NCBI GenBank assembly: GCA_965218055.1
Contig: CBDCKA010000001.1
Location: forward strand, 992,001-1,056,000
Direction of reading: 5' to 3'
DNA length: 64,000 nucleotides
Source of the DNA: CBDBKE01 sp965218055
GTDB taxonomy: Bacteria > Acidobacteriota > Terriglobia > JAJPHL01 > JAPKYU01
Shown here piece after piece: positions 1 through 8,874 of this stretch. Within the stretch, counting starts at the first letter, position 1, and every line of letters starts with the position of its first letter. Position numbers and translations under genes: made by a program. The notes under the pieces are model-generated. The model had not been told where the DNA came from. It made no database searches and saw only the letters and a program-made list of their open reading frames with translations.

Positions 1-89
<89 letters not shown>

Positions 90-600
90 TTCTTTTCAGC
101 AGATTACCGTTGTTCAGGCTGTCGGTGTGAAGCCCAGGGGCGCATTCCGGGGCGCATAAGAACTCGGAAGCCCGGTCGAGGAGCCTGAATCGTCACCGCA
201 ACGGACCCCTGTTAGCACTTCGATGATGCCCTGGAGATCACCAGAGATCGATGGGCGCGTGCCGTCACTGTGCGCCCCCGAGGCGCTCCGGGTGATCTAG
301 CGGCCCCTCGATGCTTGCCCCGCCGCCAGGAACGCCCCCGCAATCGCGCACAATCGCCCGCCAAGGCCCCCGTCACCACTTGATGGTGCGAAGTCTGCGC
401 CGCTAGCAACCGCACATCGCACCGCACCGCACATGCGAGGCTTCCGTCTCGACCCCTGGGCGACGGTGCTGATGGTACCAGCCCGCACTTCTGGGCCAGA
501 AATCGGAATGCTGCATAATGACGTTATGTGGCGCCCGGCACGCCTGCAGCTTTTGGCGTTCCTTCCCGAAAGGATAAGTAAAACCTAGCGGACAAAGGCG
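90..600. other. Intergenic stretch with no recognisable gene
   Basis: No open frame here has a recognisable protein, good start context or family motif. The short frames on both strands look random (Arg/Gly/Pro rich). The stretch sits between the tRNA-Gly remnant and the first copy of the dispersed palindromic repeat, as expected for a recombination-prone boundary. Confidence 0.5.
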
Positions 601-647
601 CGACCTATCTGCCCTCAGCTATAAAAGTGACGCTGCCTCCAGGTAGG

Positions 648-681
648 CACTTGTCCGGATAGCCGACTATTCGTCCAAGTG
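648..681 (+). repeat. 34-bp imperfect palindrome, copy 1 (within a ~100-bp repeat)
   Basis: Left arm CACTTGTCCGGATAG (648-662), 4-bp spacer CCGA, right arm CTATTCGTCCAAGTG (667-681). The right arm read in reverse matches the left arm at about 11 of 15 positions. The same unit recurs at 2244-2277 and 6216-6249. Homology with copy 2 begins further upstream, near 601 (GACCTATC, TCAGCTA, GTGACGCTGCCTCCAGGTAGG-like), and continues to about 695. The size and symmetry fit a recombinase-dimer binding site, which is inference. Confidence 0.75.
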
Positions 682-865
682 AAACCGGGATTGATAAACA
701 CTTGCCCGTTTGTGGGGATCTATCTGGCATAATTGATGCATCCGTGTCTGAAGCGCTAGGCTCTGGAGACTAAGCGTCGGGACGCGAGAGACTCACAAAC
801 GCGTTTTTCGCCACTGCCACGCGTGCACGGACTGGGGGGACCGCCGGTTCGTGGTAGGTGTCGTG

Positions 866-1969
866 ATGAATGGAACAACTTTGACCATGCAACTTAGCAA
901 AACCACTATCCCCTTCCTGCTGATAACGGCGTTGCTGTCTTCATGCGGAACTCCGAAAGCACCCGAGGAGGCTACCGCTCCGGCTGAGGAAGGCATTGTC
1001 CCGGCCGAAGCTAAGTTGGAACACCTTTTCACACGAACAGCCGACATCAAGGGAGGACTGACAGAAGGGCCGGCGGTGGCACCCGACGGCAGCATCTATT
1101 TCTCGGACATCGCCTTCGGAGAAGACAAAGGCATGATCCTGCGCTTCGACCCGAAAACGGGCGAAACCACTGTCTTTGCCAGAGACAGCCACAAGTCGAA
1201 TGGGCTAGCCTTCGACGCCGAGGGTCACTTGATCGCCGCCGAGGGGTCCGACTACGGCGGCCGGCAGATTTCGCGCTGGAACGTTGAAACCGGCAAGCGC
1301 ACAACATTGGCGGACAACTACGAGGGCAAGAAGTTTAACGCGCCCAACGACCTCGCTATCGACAGCCAGGGACGCGTCTACTTCAGCGATCCGCGATACC
1401 TGGGCCCGGAAACCCGCGATCTCGACTACTTCGCTATTTTCCGGGTCGACAAAGATGGGAGGGTCATCGAAATTACCCGTGAGGTAGCCAAACCGAATGG
1501 TGTGACCCTTAGCCCGGATGAGAAAACGCTTTACGCAGCCGACCACGACAACGGGAGTGAGCATGTCGCCAATCCTAATGCGCCGCCCGGAACGCCGGGA
1601 CCGATGAAAGTCTATGCTTTCCCACTCGGCCCCGATGGTTTGGTATCGGGCGAACGGAAGACCCTAGCGGACTTTGAAGACCAATCCGGCTGCGACGGCA
1701 TGACGGTGGACGAGAAAGGAAACATCTATTTGACGGTCCGTAGCGCGAAACGCCCCGGGGTAATGATCATAAATCCCGAAGGCGAAGAACTCGGGTTCAT
1801 CCCCACGGGTCCGCCCCACCAAGAAGGCGCGGAGAAACAAGTGGGCTTGCCAAGCAATGTCGAATTCGGCATCGGCGAAGAGGTGAACGTGCTCTACGTG
1901 ACCGTCGACACCAGCCTTTACCGGGTCCGGCTAAACGTTAGAGGCTACCATCCGCACCACGCGCAGTAG
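866..1969 (+). CDS. SMP-30/gluconolactonase-type beta-propeller lipoprotein
   Basis: Six-bladed SMP-30/LRE-family calcium-dependent lactonase fold, probably hydrolysing sugar lactones or related esters outside the cytoplasm. An N-terminal hydrophobic stretch ends in the lipobox LSSC, so it should be a lipoprotein. Metal-site signatures are visible: Glu in LTEGPAV, Asn in NAPNDLAID, Asn in KPNGVTLSPDE and Asp in ADHDNGS. The frame is open from GTG 851. ATG 866 has an AGGTG about six bases upstream and is preferred; ATG 887 also leaves a complete signal peptide. About 367 residues is normal for exported members. It stands alone, flanked on both sides by direct copies of the dispersed repeat (648, 2244). 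Family assignment is secure; substrate is unknown. Confidence 0.88.
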   Translation: MNGTTLTMQLSKTTIPFLLITALLSSCGTPKAPEEATAPAEEGIVPAEAKLEHLFTRTADIKGGLTEGPAVAPDGSIYFSDIAFGEDKGMILRFDPKTGETTVFARDSHKSNGLAFDAEGHLIAAEGSDYGGRQISRWNVETGKRTTLADNYEGKKFNAPNDLAIDSQGRVYFSDPRYLGPETRDLDYFAIFRVDKDGRVIEITREVAKPNGVTLSPDEKTLYAADHDNGSEHVANPNAPPGTPGPMKVYAFPLGPDGLVSGERKTLADFEDQSGCDGMTVDEKGNIYLTVRSAKRPGVMIINPEGEELGFIPTGPPHQEGAEKQVGLPSNVEFGIGEEVNVLYVTVDTSLYRVRLNVRGYHPHHAQ

Positions 1970-2243
1970 TGTGGCGAATGACGAAGCTTGCACCCCCGAG
2001 CCGATAAGGGAAGTCCAGAAACCCATGGCAGCGGATTGGCTGCTGCTGTGGGTCCGTCTGTGCGTGTGCCCGGCTGAAAAATTTCCCCGTCGAGCGCCGC
2101 GTGGGGCTGTTGCAATCCACCAAGAAGCGCGCCCCAAGAAAGGTGGGGCAGGTCCTCCCGGGTCCTGTCTGGCCTCTGTCACTCGGAAGCTAGACGGGAC
2201 CTATCCACTCTCAGCTACTAAAATGACACTGCCTCAAGGTAGG

Positions 2244-2277
2244 CACTTGTCCGGTAAGCCGACTATACGTCCAAGTG
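2244..2277 (+). repeat. 34-bp imperfect palindrome, copy 2
   Basis: Same arrangement and orientation as copy 1: CACTTGTCCGGTAAG, spacer CCGA, CTATACGTCCAAGTG. The surrounding homology with copy 1 runs from about 2199 to 2292. Copies 1 and 2 are direct repeats about 1.6 kb apart and bracket the SMP-30 gene exactly. Confidence 0.75.
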
Positions 2278-2599
2278 AAACCAGGATTGACTCAACACAA
2301 GACTCAAGGCCAAGCAATTACTAGATAACCTGCTCATGGCGTTCCCCTCTGTGCGTTACTGACCAGACCGATTTTTTGTACCAAGCGTAATGAGAATCTA
2401 CATCACAGCCTGGGGCTGTGAAACTGGTTCTGGTAGTAGGAGAGGGCGCCGTCGCCTTGCCCCACGGCATCCTCGCCAAAGAGAGTCCGGGCAAACACTA
2501 AGCCACATAAGGTATGGTGCAGATTGGGAGCTGAGGATCTGGCACCGTTAAACGGCTGCTCCTTGCCTAAAATGCCCGTGGAGCCGGGTGTGCGCAACC

Positions 2600-3703
2600 C
2601 TAGATTGCAGACTCTGAGACGAGGTGGCACACTGGTTCCAGCACCGTTTGCCTGGATACTTTCAGTGGTAGCGTTGTCAGGAGCACGCAAATCAGGTCTT
2701 TCTGCGGGTCCGCCCAGGCAATGGTTCCAGTGGAGCCCAGGTGCCCGAAGGTCGAGGGTGAGCAATTACGTCCGAAGCTTGCGGCATCCAGCGAAAAGCC
2801 GAGCCCCCAGAGTTCGTTGAGCCCGCGCGTTTGGTGCGTAACCATTGAGGCCACGGTTTTCTCACCCAGAACGCTCCCGCCGGGATGTAGGAAATTCTGG
2901 AAGAACTTCGCAAGGTCTACCGTAGTCGAGTGGGCACCTCCCCAAGGCGCACCCAGATTTCGCCAATAGGTACTGTTCCAGTCCCAGCTTTCATTGCCCG
3001 CAGAACCTCCTCCGTAGAGCCCGGGCGCGGATGCGACCTGGCATCGAGCTGTCTCCGCAAGCTGGAAGCTACCGACGCCCAAAGCGGTTCGCTTCATCTC
3101 GAGCGGACTGAAAAGTTCATCGTCGAGAAACTGGCGAAACGGAAGGCCTGTGATGCGTTCGGCGACTTCGGCCGCCAGGAGAAAGCCCATGCTTTGGTAC
3201 TTGACCTGACTGCCCGGTCTGAACAGGAGCGGCGTCTTAATGACCCTTTCGACGAATTCCTCGAGGGGAGCGTGGCGACGTCGAAGCTCTACATTTTCCG
3301 GCAACATATCGGGAAGTCCTGAGGTGTGGGTCAATAAGTGGTGAATCGTGATGAACTTTCTATCGCCCTCGACAAACTCGGGGACAAACTTGTGGACAGG
3401 ATCGGAAAGCGCCAATTCGCCTTTCTCGGCAAGAACCATTATCCCCGCAGCGGTTAACGGTTTGGTGATGGAGGCGATGAGGAAGAGGGGGTCTGCAGTG
3501 CGGGCTTCACCGAAGGCCCGTTTGAAAATCATCTCCTTCTGCCGGACGAGCAAGCTCGCTGCCGCAATGTGACCTTGGTCGGCCGATCGTTCTATTATCC
3601 CGGCAGCTGCGGTGAGTTTCGCTTCGTCGAGTCCTCTATGCATCCGCGCCGTCGCTCCGGCCACCAGCGCGCCTACCGCCTGGATGAACTGTCGTCGTTG
3701 CAT
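2600..3703 (-). CDS. Class C beta-lactamase-fold serine hydrolase, Tat-type signal
   Basis: Serine hydrolase of the beta-lactamase/EstB/DD-peptidase superfamily (Pfam Beta-lactamase), 367 residues. Residues 1-20 hold a short twin-arginine-like signal (RRQFIQ then a hydrophobic run). The catalytic SxxK is S78-I-T-K81. The second box is Y169-Q-S, a variant of Y-[SA]-N. The third is HLGSTG near the C-terminus in place of KTG, typical of esterase-like members. HTSGL (about 126-130) is also diagnostic. An esterase or peptidase role is more likely than antibiotic resistance. The gene is isolated. Substrate cannot be told from sequence. Confidence 0.85.
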   Translation of the reverse strand: MQRRQFIQAVGALVAGATARMHRGLDEAKLTAAAGIIERSADQGHIAAASLLVRQKEMIFKRAFGEARTADPLFLIASITKPLTAAGIMVLAEKGELALSDPVHKFVPEFVEGDRKFITIHHLLTHTSGLPDMLPENVELRRRHAPLEEFVERVIKTPLLFRPGSQVKYQSMGFLLAAEVAERITGLPFRQFLDDELFSPLEMKRTALGVGSFQLAETARCQVASAPGLYGGGSAGNESWDWNSTYWRNLGAPWGGAHSTTVDLAKFFQNFLHPGGSVLGEKTVASMVTHQTRGLNELWGLGFSLDAASFGRNCSPSTFGHLGSTGTIAWADPQKDLICVLLTTLPLKVSRQTVLEPVCHLVSESAI

Positions 3704-3967
3704 CGGTCCTCTCCTGGCCGGTCGAATGATAGCATTGTCTGGCTATGGGCGAGTGTCACACTCAGGCGAGTTGTTCCTCCAGGGCGCGCAGAACGTTAAA
3801 GTCTCATTTTAAGTGGATCGACGGTGAGCGGTTCGATCCATAGAACCAAAGCGCCGCTTTGTCACATGCTTGACCCGGATGGGCATGAGCTGTCGTTTGC
3901 GCGATGAGGGTGGCGATGGCTTGGGGGAGGTTGCTCATCCAGGAGCCGCCGGCCCGCGCTGGTGTCC

Positions 3968-4747
3968 TTAATCGCCGGGCAGCAAGGCCTCAATCGGCTC
4001 ATCAACTTCCGGTGAAAGGCCGATTCCCAGCAGCTTGGCAAACGTGGGGGCGATCTGCGTCATCCGCACGATCCCCACATTCCCCCGGCCGTTCAGACCC
4101 GGCCCGGTCACAACCAACGAGGCGTGCATTTCAGGGCGGGTGGGCGCGAATCCATGCTTTCCCTTCTGCGTCGCGGGCGTGATCAAGGTCTCGTGCCCGC
4201 TGCCGGTGATAAACCCCCGGCGCATGTCCACACCGAATTCTGCGTCAGGACGGGCGCCGAAACGCGCCAGGTCCTCCCTCGTCCAGAGCTCCCGAATGCC
4301 GTTCGCGGGGTCCGCGCTGAGGGTCCGCAGGAGGGCGTGGACGCGGTCGCGCAGGGCCGTGTCCGACGAATCTTTCAAGAAGACGAAGCCGGATCCGCCC
4401 GACTGATGGAAGTAGGCCTGCCAGTCGACGATGGTGCCAGCCTCGTCAGTCCGAAGCAGGCCCTCCTGTTTGAACAACGCATTCACGTGCAGTTGCTGCT
4501 CGACCGGGGAAAACCCGTGGTCGGACACGACGGCGAAGTAAGTGCGATCCCCCAGGCCGTCTTTCCTCGACTGCATCCAGAAAAGGCCCTGGCTAGGTCC
4601 TCCTGCGTTAATCCCAGCGCCTCCCTCCAAAAACCGGAGTCTCCTACCCAATCTAGGCCCATTTGCTCCAATTTGCTGTGGGGTACATTCGATTGCTGAG
4701 CCTCGGGAGGTATCGGAAGGCCCCGGAACCAGCCCTGGGTCGTACAT
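3968..4747 (-). pseudogene. Alkaline phosphatase/phosphodiesterase-family C-terminal fragment
   Basis: About 195 residues (homology starts near 4560) match the C-terminal half of the alkaline-phosphatase-superfamily type I phosphodiesterase family (Pfam Phosphodiest). Metal-binding signatures are present: VVSDHGF, then GKHGFAP plus PEMHASLVV further on. The normal N-terminal half, with signal peptide and the catalytic Thr/Ser metal site, is missing. The open frame upstream of 4560 has unrelated, low-complexity-looking sequence and no convincing start. I read it as a 5'-truncated remnant; a fusion protein is unlikely. It borders the accessory block with the recombinase. Confidence 0.7.
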
Positions 4748-5107
4748 GTGGATTTTGCACCTCGGGCAGGTTTCCTGGTAGCTCTTTCGTCGACGAGTCC
4801 CGCTAGATCGACAGGAATTTTACAAGATGACGTTATCGTCCGAGACAGCTACTACGGTAATAGCACACGACCACAAGCCGTCACTCCGGCCACAACCGCG
4901 TACAACAAGACAAGCTGGATTGGCAGTCCTATAACGAGATCAACCGTATCGGAAGGGTGTCACCAGGATGTAGAACAAACTGTTCTATTCTTCTGAGCAA
5001 ATACCAACGGCACTTATTATCTCGATCAGGACGCACGCTCCAACGCGGACCATTGAAGAAAAATATAAGATTTCTAAACGCCCCCAGAGGCTCAATGTTC
5101 CCCCGTT
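4748..5107. other. Gene-free stretch of lower GC
   Basis: No open frame with family resemblance on either strand. The stretch is visibly poorer in GC than its surroundings. It separates the truncated phosphatase from the 3' end of the recombinase gene, consistent with foreign or decayed DNA. Confidence 0.4.
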
Positions 5108-5734
5108 CTATGAATAAGTTGCAAGCGCCGCTTTCTTGGGGATTTCCAAACGGCCCTTGGAAGCGATATAGGCAGTCGCAGGCGATACCCCTAGCCTAGC
5201 CCCTACCGCGCGCCAACTAGCACCCTCTGCCCGAAGGAGAGCAATTCTGTTGAGGTCCAGGGCCTTCCTCGGACGGCCCAGTCGCTTACCCTTGGCTCGG
5301 GCGTTCCGAAGGCCCGCTCGAACGCGCTCCACGATCAAGCTCCTCTCCAATTCGGCGACAGCTCCCAGGACCGTAAACACCATTTTCCCGGTCGGCGTAG
5401 ACGTGTCCACTTGTTCTGATAGCGAAACGAACTCCACTCCCAAAGCCCTAAAATTCTCCAAAGCTCGGAGAAGGTGAGAGACCGAACGGGCGAAGCGGTC
5501 GAAGCGCCAAACCACGACGGCATCCAATCGTCTACGTTGTGCGTCGGCCATGAGCCGGTCCAGTTCTGGCCTCTTGGCCTTCGTGCCGGAAATCCCAACG
5601 TCCACGTATTCCCGTGCGACGGCCCACCTGCGCCTCCGGCAATACTCGCGTAATTCACGCACCTGCATTTCCGGATCTTGCCCGTTTGTGGTACTTACTC
5701 TGGCGTAAAGAGCCGCCCGTATTTTCTCAACCAT
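5108..5734 (-). CDS. Serine recombinase (resolvase/invertase family)
   Basis: A 208-residue small serine recombinase. The N-terminal resolvase catalytic domain contains LYARVS with the nucleophile Ser14, then the RFDRFARS segment and the long E helix (GAVAELERSLIVERVRAG). Next comes the arm region GKRLGRP. A C-terminal helix-turn-helix (about 165-195, RAVGARLGVSPATAY) binds DNA. The length is typical of Tn3-type resolvases and DNA invertases. It lies 9 bp downstream of a MerR-like HTH gene in the same direction, and about 480 bp from palindrome copy 3 at 6216. It could carry out inversion, resolution or transposition of the local DNA; which one is unknown. Confidence 0.92.
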   Translation of the reverse strand: MVEKIRAALYARVSTTNGQDPEMQVRELREYCRRRRWAVAREYVDVGISGTKAKRPELDRLMADAQRRRLDAVVVWRFDRFARSVSHLLRALENFRALGVEFVSLSEQVDTSTPTGKMVFTVLGAVAELERSLIVERVRAGLRNARAKGKRLGRPRKALDLNRIALLRAEGASWRAVGARLGVSPATAYIASKGRLEIPKKAALATYS

Positions 5735-5743
5735 TCCGCCTCC

Positions 5744-6058
5744 TCAGCCGGCAATGGGCCCGTCACGGCTCCTTCTCCGCGTTTGTTTCTTCTTTCTTCC
5801 TCTGCCACGACGGTAGATCTCCTTCTTTTTATTTCGGAGCTTAGCCAGGGCGCGTTCTTTCCAAAGCCTCACAGCGCGACCCCTCCGAATCCGCAACTCC
5901 GGAGCCTCCACTTTCCCTGCCGCGATCCAGCGTTGCAAAGTCATTAACGAGATGCCGACTGCGGCAGCGGCTTCCTTGGTCGTCCGCGGTTTGTCGCGCG
6001 TCATACTGTGATATATATAACATATTTCTTGACGATCGTAAAGCCTTTTCTGACTCAT
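5744..6058 (-). CDS. MerR/excisionase-like helix-turn-helix protein upstream of the recombinase
   Basis: Small DNA-binding protein. The recognisable part is a MerR/Xis-type HTH (TKEAAAAVGISLMTLQRWIAAGK), followed by a very basic tail rich in Arg and Lys. ATG 6058 is chosen because TTAGGCAGG precedes it; ATG 6004 (MTRDKPRT) would also give the full domain and sits just behind an AT-rich TATATAT stretch that may be a -10 region. Gene order HTH then serine recombinase with a 9-bp gap recalls IS607-type TnpA, where the HTH is fused to the N-terminus of the catalytic domain. Here it is a separate protein, and the recombinase has its own C-terminal HTH. A role as directionality factor or regulator is inference. 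Confidence 0.7.
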   Translation of the reverse strand: MSQKRLYDRQEICYIYHSMTRDKPRTTKEAAAAVGISLMTLQRWIAAGKVEAPELRIRRGRAVRLWKERALAKLRNKKKEIYRRGRGRKKKQTRRRSRDGPIAG

Positions 6059-6215
6059 CCTGCCTAAGTAAAAAGAATCGCCAGCGGTAGCCCCCAAAAG
6101 GCCCTTAAGCCCTCCACAGGACACACGCAGTGAGCTCTAGGCGGCTCTTGAAGCAATCTTTTACCCGGTGTGGCGGTATTTGTGGGGGTAAACCGTCCTA
6201 GGACCTTCAGGTAGG

Positions 6216-6249
6216 CACTTGTCCGGATAGCGGACTATACGTCCATGTG
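6216..6249 (+). repeat. 34-bp imperfect palindrome, copy 3
   Basis: CACTTGTCCGGATAG, spacer CGGA, CTATACGTCCATGTG; preceded by CCTTCAGGTAGG as in the other copies (CCTCCAGGTAGG, CCTCAAGGTAGG). Upstream of that the similarity stops, so only about 46 bp are shared by all three. It lies about 160 bp upstream of the HTH-recombinase pair, on the promoter side. Confidence 0.75.
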
Positions 6250-6853
6250 AAACTTGGTCGGTCTAGTTGTTGCTCCCGGGGCCAATCCTCTGGGAAACGT
6301 CTGACGGCTGATTGCTGGATGGGAAATTATTTCTCGACAGCTATCGGCGGACCACACCCATCCCACCCTCACCCAACTTGGCTACGATGCGGTAGTGCCA
6401 GCTTCTCAATCACCGCCTCGAATCATACGCCCGTGCGAACCCGGCCCACAACCATCCGAGGGCCATTGCCCCGCAGTCGTTTCGGGTGTCCAAGCTCGAA
6501 CGGCTCCGAGACCGACACGGCGAACAGATGCCTCTCCAACATACGCCGCGACTTGGCGGCCCGACACCTGTGCGGCCCTCGGGGGGATAGCCTAGGAAGG
6601 GACCTAGAGGGCGGACCGTTGGACCTCGAGCTGGGTGTGGATCATCCAGTAAAACCCTAGGTGGGCCCCAAAACCCGCGTTAAGGGAGCTGGGGGGTGGT
6701 TGCGACGGGCTTGGTGCGCAGCTGACGTTGCCCAGCGGGTCGGTTTCAAACACCGCTTCCAGCCGTTGTCACCTTATTACGGTAAATCTGGTCGGTCGTG
6801 AAAGAACGGAAGGTCTTGGTGTACACTAATGCCAACGGACGGAGAACGGGTTT
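6250..6853. other. Gene-free stretch between palindrome copy 3 and the exported-protein cluster
   Basis: Only compositionally driven frames occur here, with no signal peptide, domain or plausible start. The last 80 bases, AT-richer around 6800-6840, could hold the promoter of the downstream three-gene cluster, but no clear -35/-10 pair stands out. Confidence 0.4.
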
Positions 6854-8728
6854 TTGACTGCTTCCTTATCGCAGTGGATACATGAGGCGGAGGGCCGCTG
6901 CCATCGAGCGTGGGTCCTGCTGCTCGTGCTTGGATGCACGATATCCGCTGGCGCCGGCGCCGAAACCCTCGCCGAACCCCAGCTCCTGTCGGTTTTCCCG
7001 ATTGGCGGACAAGCGGGGACGAGCTATCGCGCAGCGATTCGCGGTCGCTCACTCGAGGGCGCCTATGCACTTTGGTTCGACGCACCAGCCCTCCAGGCCG
7101 AGGTCGTGACCCTCGAAGACGACCCGGATCAACCGGCTCCCCGGAAACGGAAGAAAGGTGCTCCCGCTCCGAAGCCCATCCAACGGCTTGAGGTCGAGAT
7201 TCGGCTAGCGGCCACGGCGGCGCTGGGCAAATACTCTTTCCGCGTTATCACCCCGCGGGGCCTGTCGAACCCCCTTGCCTTGTACGTCCACCGTGAGGAA
7301 GCCGTCCTGGAGCAGGGGGGCCGCCACGAACTGCCGCCGGAAGCCCAGCCGCTTTCCGGCTACCCCACAGCCATCCATGGACGCATCCATGAAACCGGAG
7401 AGGTCGATTACTACTCGTTCAAGGCTCGCAAAGGGGAAGAACTGCTTTTCGAAGCGTTCTCCAGCGATGCCATGGACTCGGCCATCGCTCTCTACGAATC
7501 CACGGGAAGCTGGTTCAGTCCAGACAGGGCTACGCGGCTCGCTTTCCATGACGAACCCGTTTCGTATCCCGGACTCACGACCGAGCCGGCACTGACCTAC
7601 CGATTTCCCAAGGACGGCGACTTTCTGGTTCGTGTGAACGGTTTCTGGGGTGACGGTGGGCCGGACCATTCTTATGTGTTGCGAATCGCACCCAGTAAGA
7701 GTGATGGCGACCAGAAGCGGAAGAAAGGTTCACGAGGCATCCCAACCTGGAAAGAGCGGACGTGGACCCGGAAACTCGACACCGATCGCATGAAGACGCT
7801 GTGGTTTCGTGCGGTTCCGGAGTTGGCGCCGAAGCCGGATGACGGGGCCGAGAGCGAATCGCCAAATAAGGGAGCCGTGGCCGTGATCCGGGAGATTCCG
7901 GTTGTCGACGCCGATGCTGAGCCGACGAAAGCCCCCGTCGAACCGCCGGAGATTCCACTTCCCGCGCTCGTCGTAGGAACCGTCGAGCGTCCTGGGGATA
8001 TCGACCGGGTGCGCTTTTCCATCAAGGAGGGCGACCGGCTGGCTTTGGAAGTGGAGACGCCCGCGAAGACCCTGCCCCTCATGAACCCGTACCTGCGCGT
8101 GGTCGACGGCGAGGGGGTCGAGGTGTTTACCAACGTCCACTCGAGCAATGCCGAAGGAGTCATTTCCAAGCAGATTCAGCCCAAGGCCGCCTACGCGTTT
8201 CCGCGGGACGGGGAGTTCACCTTGGAGATTCGGGATATTGCGGCCAACTACGGCGACCCCGAAATGCGCTATCGCGTGCTGGTTCGGCCTCAGGTTCCCC
8301 ACATGGGCGAAGTGCATGTCGCCCAGGATCATCTGAACCTGGTTGCGGGCCAGGCGAAGAAACTCAGCGTCATTACCGATCAGGAAGAAGGCTACGACGG
8401 TTTTGTCGTCTTGTCGATCGAAGGGCTGCCGGAGGGGATCCGCGCCGTGCCGGCCACCGAGGTAGAGCCCGACAGCCGCTCTGCGTTCAATGCAGGCAAG
8501 ATAGAGCGGTTCACAACGAAAAGCAAAAAGGCGACGTTTGTTTTTCTCTCCGAGCCTGACGCTCCGGCGACGCGAACGCCCCTGAAGGCGCTCGTCTACG
8601 CGCAGCCGGTCGTCGAAGGCAAACTCGGGGCGCGCATTCCTGTGAAAGAACTGTTGATCATGGTGGTGCGGCAGCAGGACAGAATGAGCGACAATCAGAC
8701 AGCGCAACCGGCGAGGGCGGGTAGATGA
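6854..8728 (+). CDS. Exported protein with pre-peptidase C-terminal (PPC)-like beta domains
   Basis: 624-residue exported protein. A hydrophobic signal (about 20-36, WVLLLVLG...AGA) is followed by an IPT-like segment (SVFPIGGQAGTSYRAAIRG) and two repeats resembling bacterial pre-peptidase C-terminal domains: one near 170-290 (GEVDYYSFKARKGEELLFEA ... YRFPKDGDFLVRV) and one near 375-490 (PGDIDRVRFSIKEGDRLALEV ... YAFPRDGEFTLEIRDI). Such proteins accompany DUF1549/DUF1553 genes in Acidobacteria and Planctomycetes. Here it overlaps the upstream-open frame of the next gene by 4 bp. The start is TTG 6854 as the frame opens; no better start precedes the signal. Likely a periplasmic carbohydrate- or protein-binding partner; function is not known. 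Confidence 0.75.
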   Translation: MTASLSQWIHEAEGRCHRAWVLLLVLGCTISAGAGAETLAEPQLLSVFPIGGQAGTSYRAAIRGRSLEGAYALWFDAPALQAEVVTLEDDPDQPAPRKRKKGAPAPKPIQRLEVEIRLAATAALGKYSFRVITPRGLSNPLALYVHREEAVLEQGGRHELPPEAQPLSGYPTAIHGRIHETGEVDYYSFKARKGEELLFEAFSSDAMDSAIALYESTGSWFSPDRATRLAFHDEPVSYPGLTTEPALTYRFPKDGDFLVRVNGFWGDGGPDHSYVLRIAPSKSDGDQKRKKGSRGIPTWKERTWTRKLDTDRMKTLWFRAVPELAPKPDDGAESESPNKGAVAVIREIPVVDADAEPTKAPVEPPEIPLPALVVGTVERPGDIDRVRFSIKEGDRLALEVETPAKTLPLMNPYLRVVDGEGVEVFTNVHSSNAEGVISKQIQPKAAYAFPRDGEFTLEIRDIAANYGDPEMRYRVLVRPQVPHMGEVHVAQDHLNLVAGQAKKLSVITDQEEGYDGFVVLSIEGLPEGIRAVPATEVEPDSRSAFNAGKIERFTTKSKKATFVFLSEPDAPATRTPLKALVYAQPVVEGKLGARIPVKELLIMVVRQQDRMSDNQTAQPARAGR

Positions 8729-8763
8729 GGGGGCCTGGCAGTAGAATGAATCCCGGTGTTTTC

Positions 8764-8852
8764 TCACACGTGGCGCGTGCATTCCTGCGTGCCGTGTCGC
8801 CAATCGGTGGCACAGACAATCCTGTTTGTGCCGGGCGCGACATGTCGCGCCC
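8764..8852. repeat. REP-like set of palindromes at a gene start
   Basis: A cluster of hairpins. GGCGCGTGCA/TGCGTGCC-type arms surround GCATTCCTG (about 8772-8793). GGCACAGACA...TGTTTGTGCC follows (about 8808-8832). A perfect 20-bp palindrome GGGCGCGACATGTCGCGCCC ends the set at 8833-8852. The GCATTCCTG core recurs in the hairpin near 11490. It looks like a mobile intergenic palindrome that landed between the overlapping frames of two exported-protein genes. Confidence 0.6.
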
Positions 8853-8874
8853 CTACCTTCCGGCACGCGTGTCC

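Noticed and set aside
7730..8866. 378-codon minus-strand open frame
   Set aside because: Antisense to the PPC-domain protein and includes REP palindromes; no family pattern.
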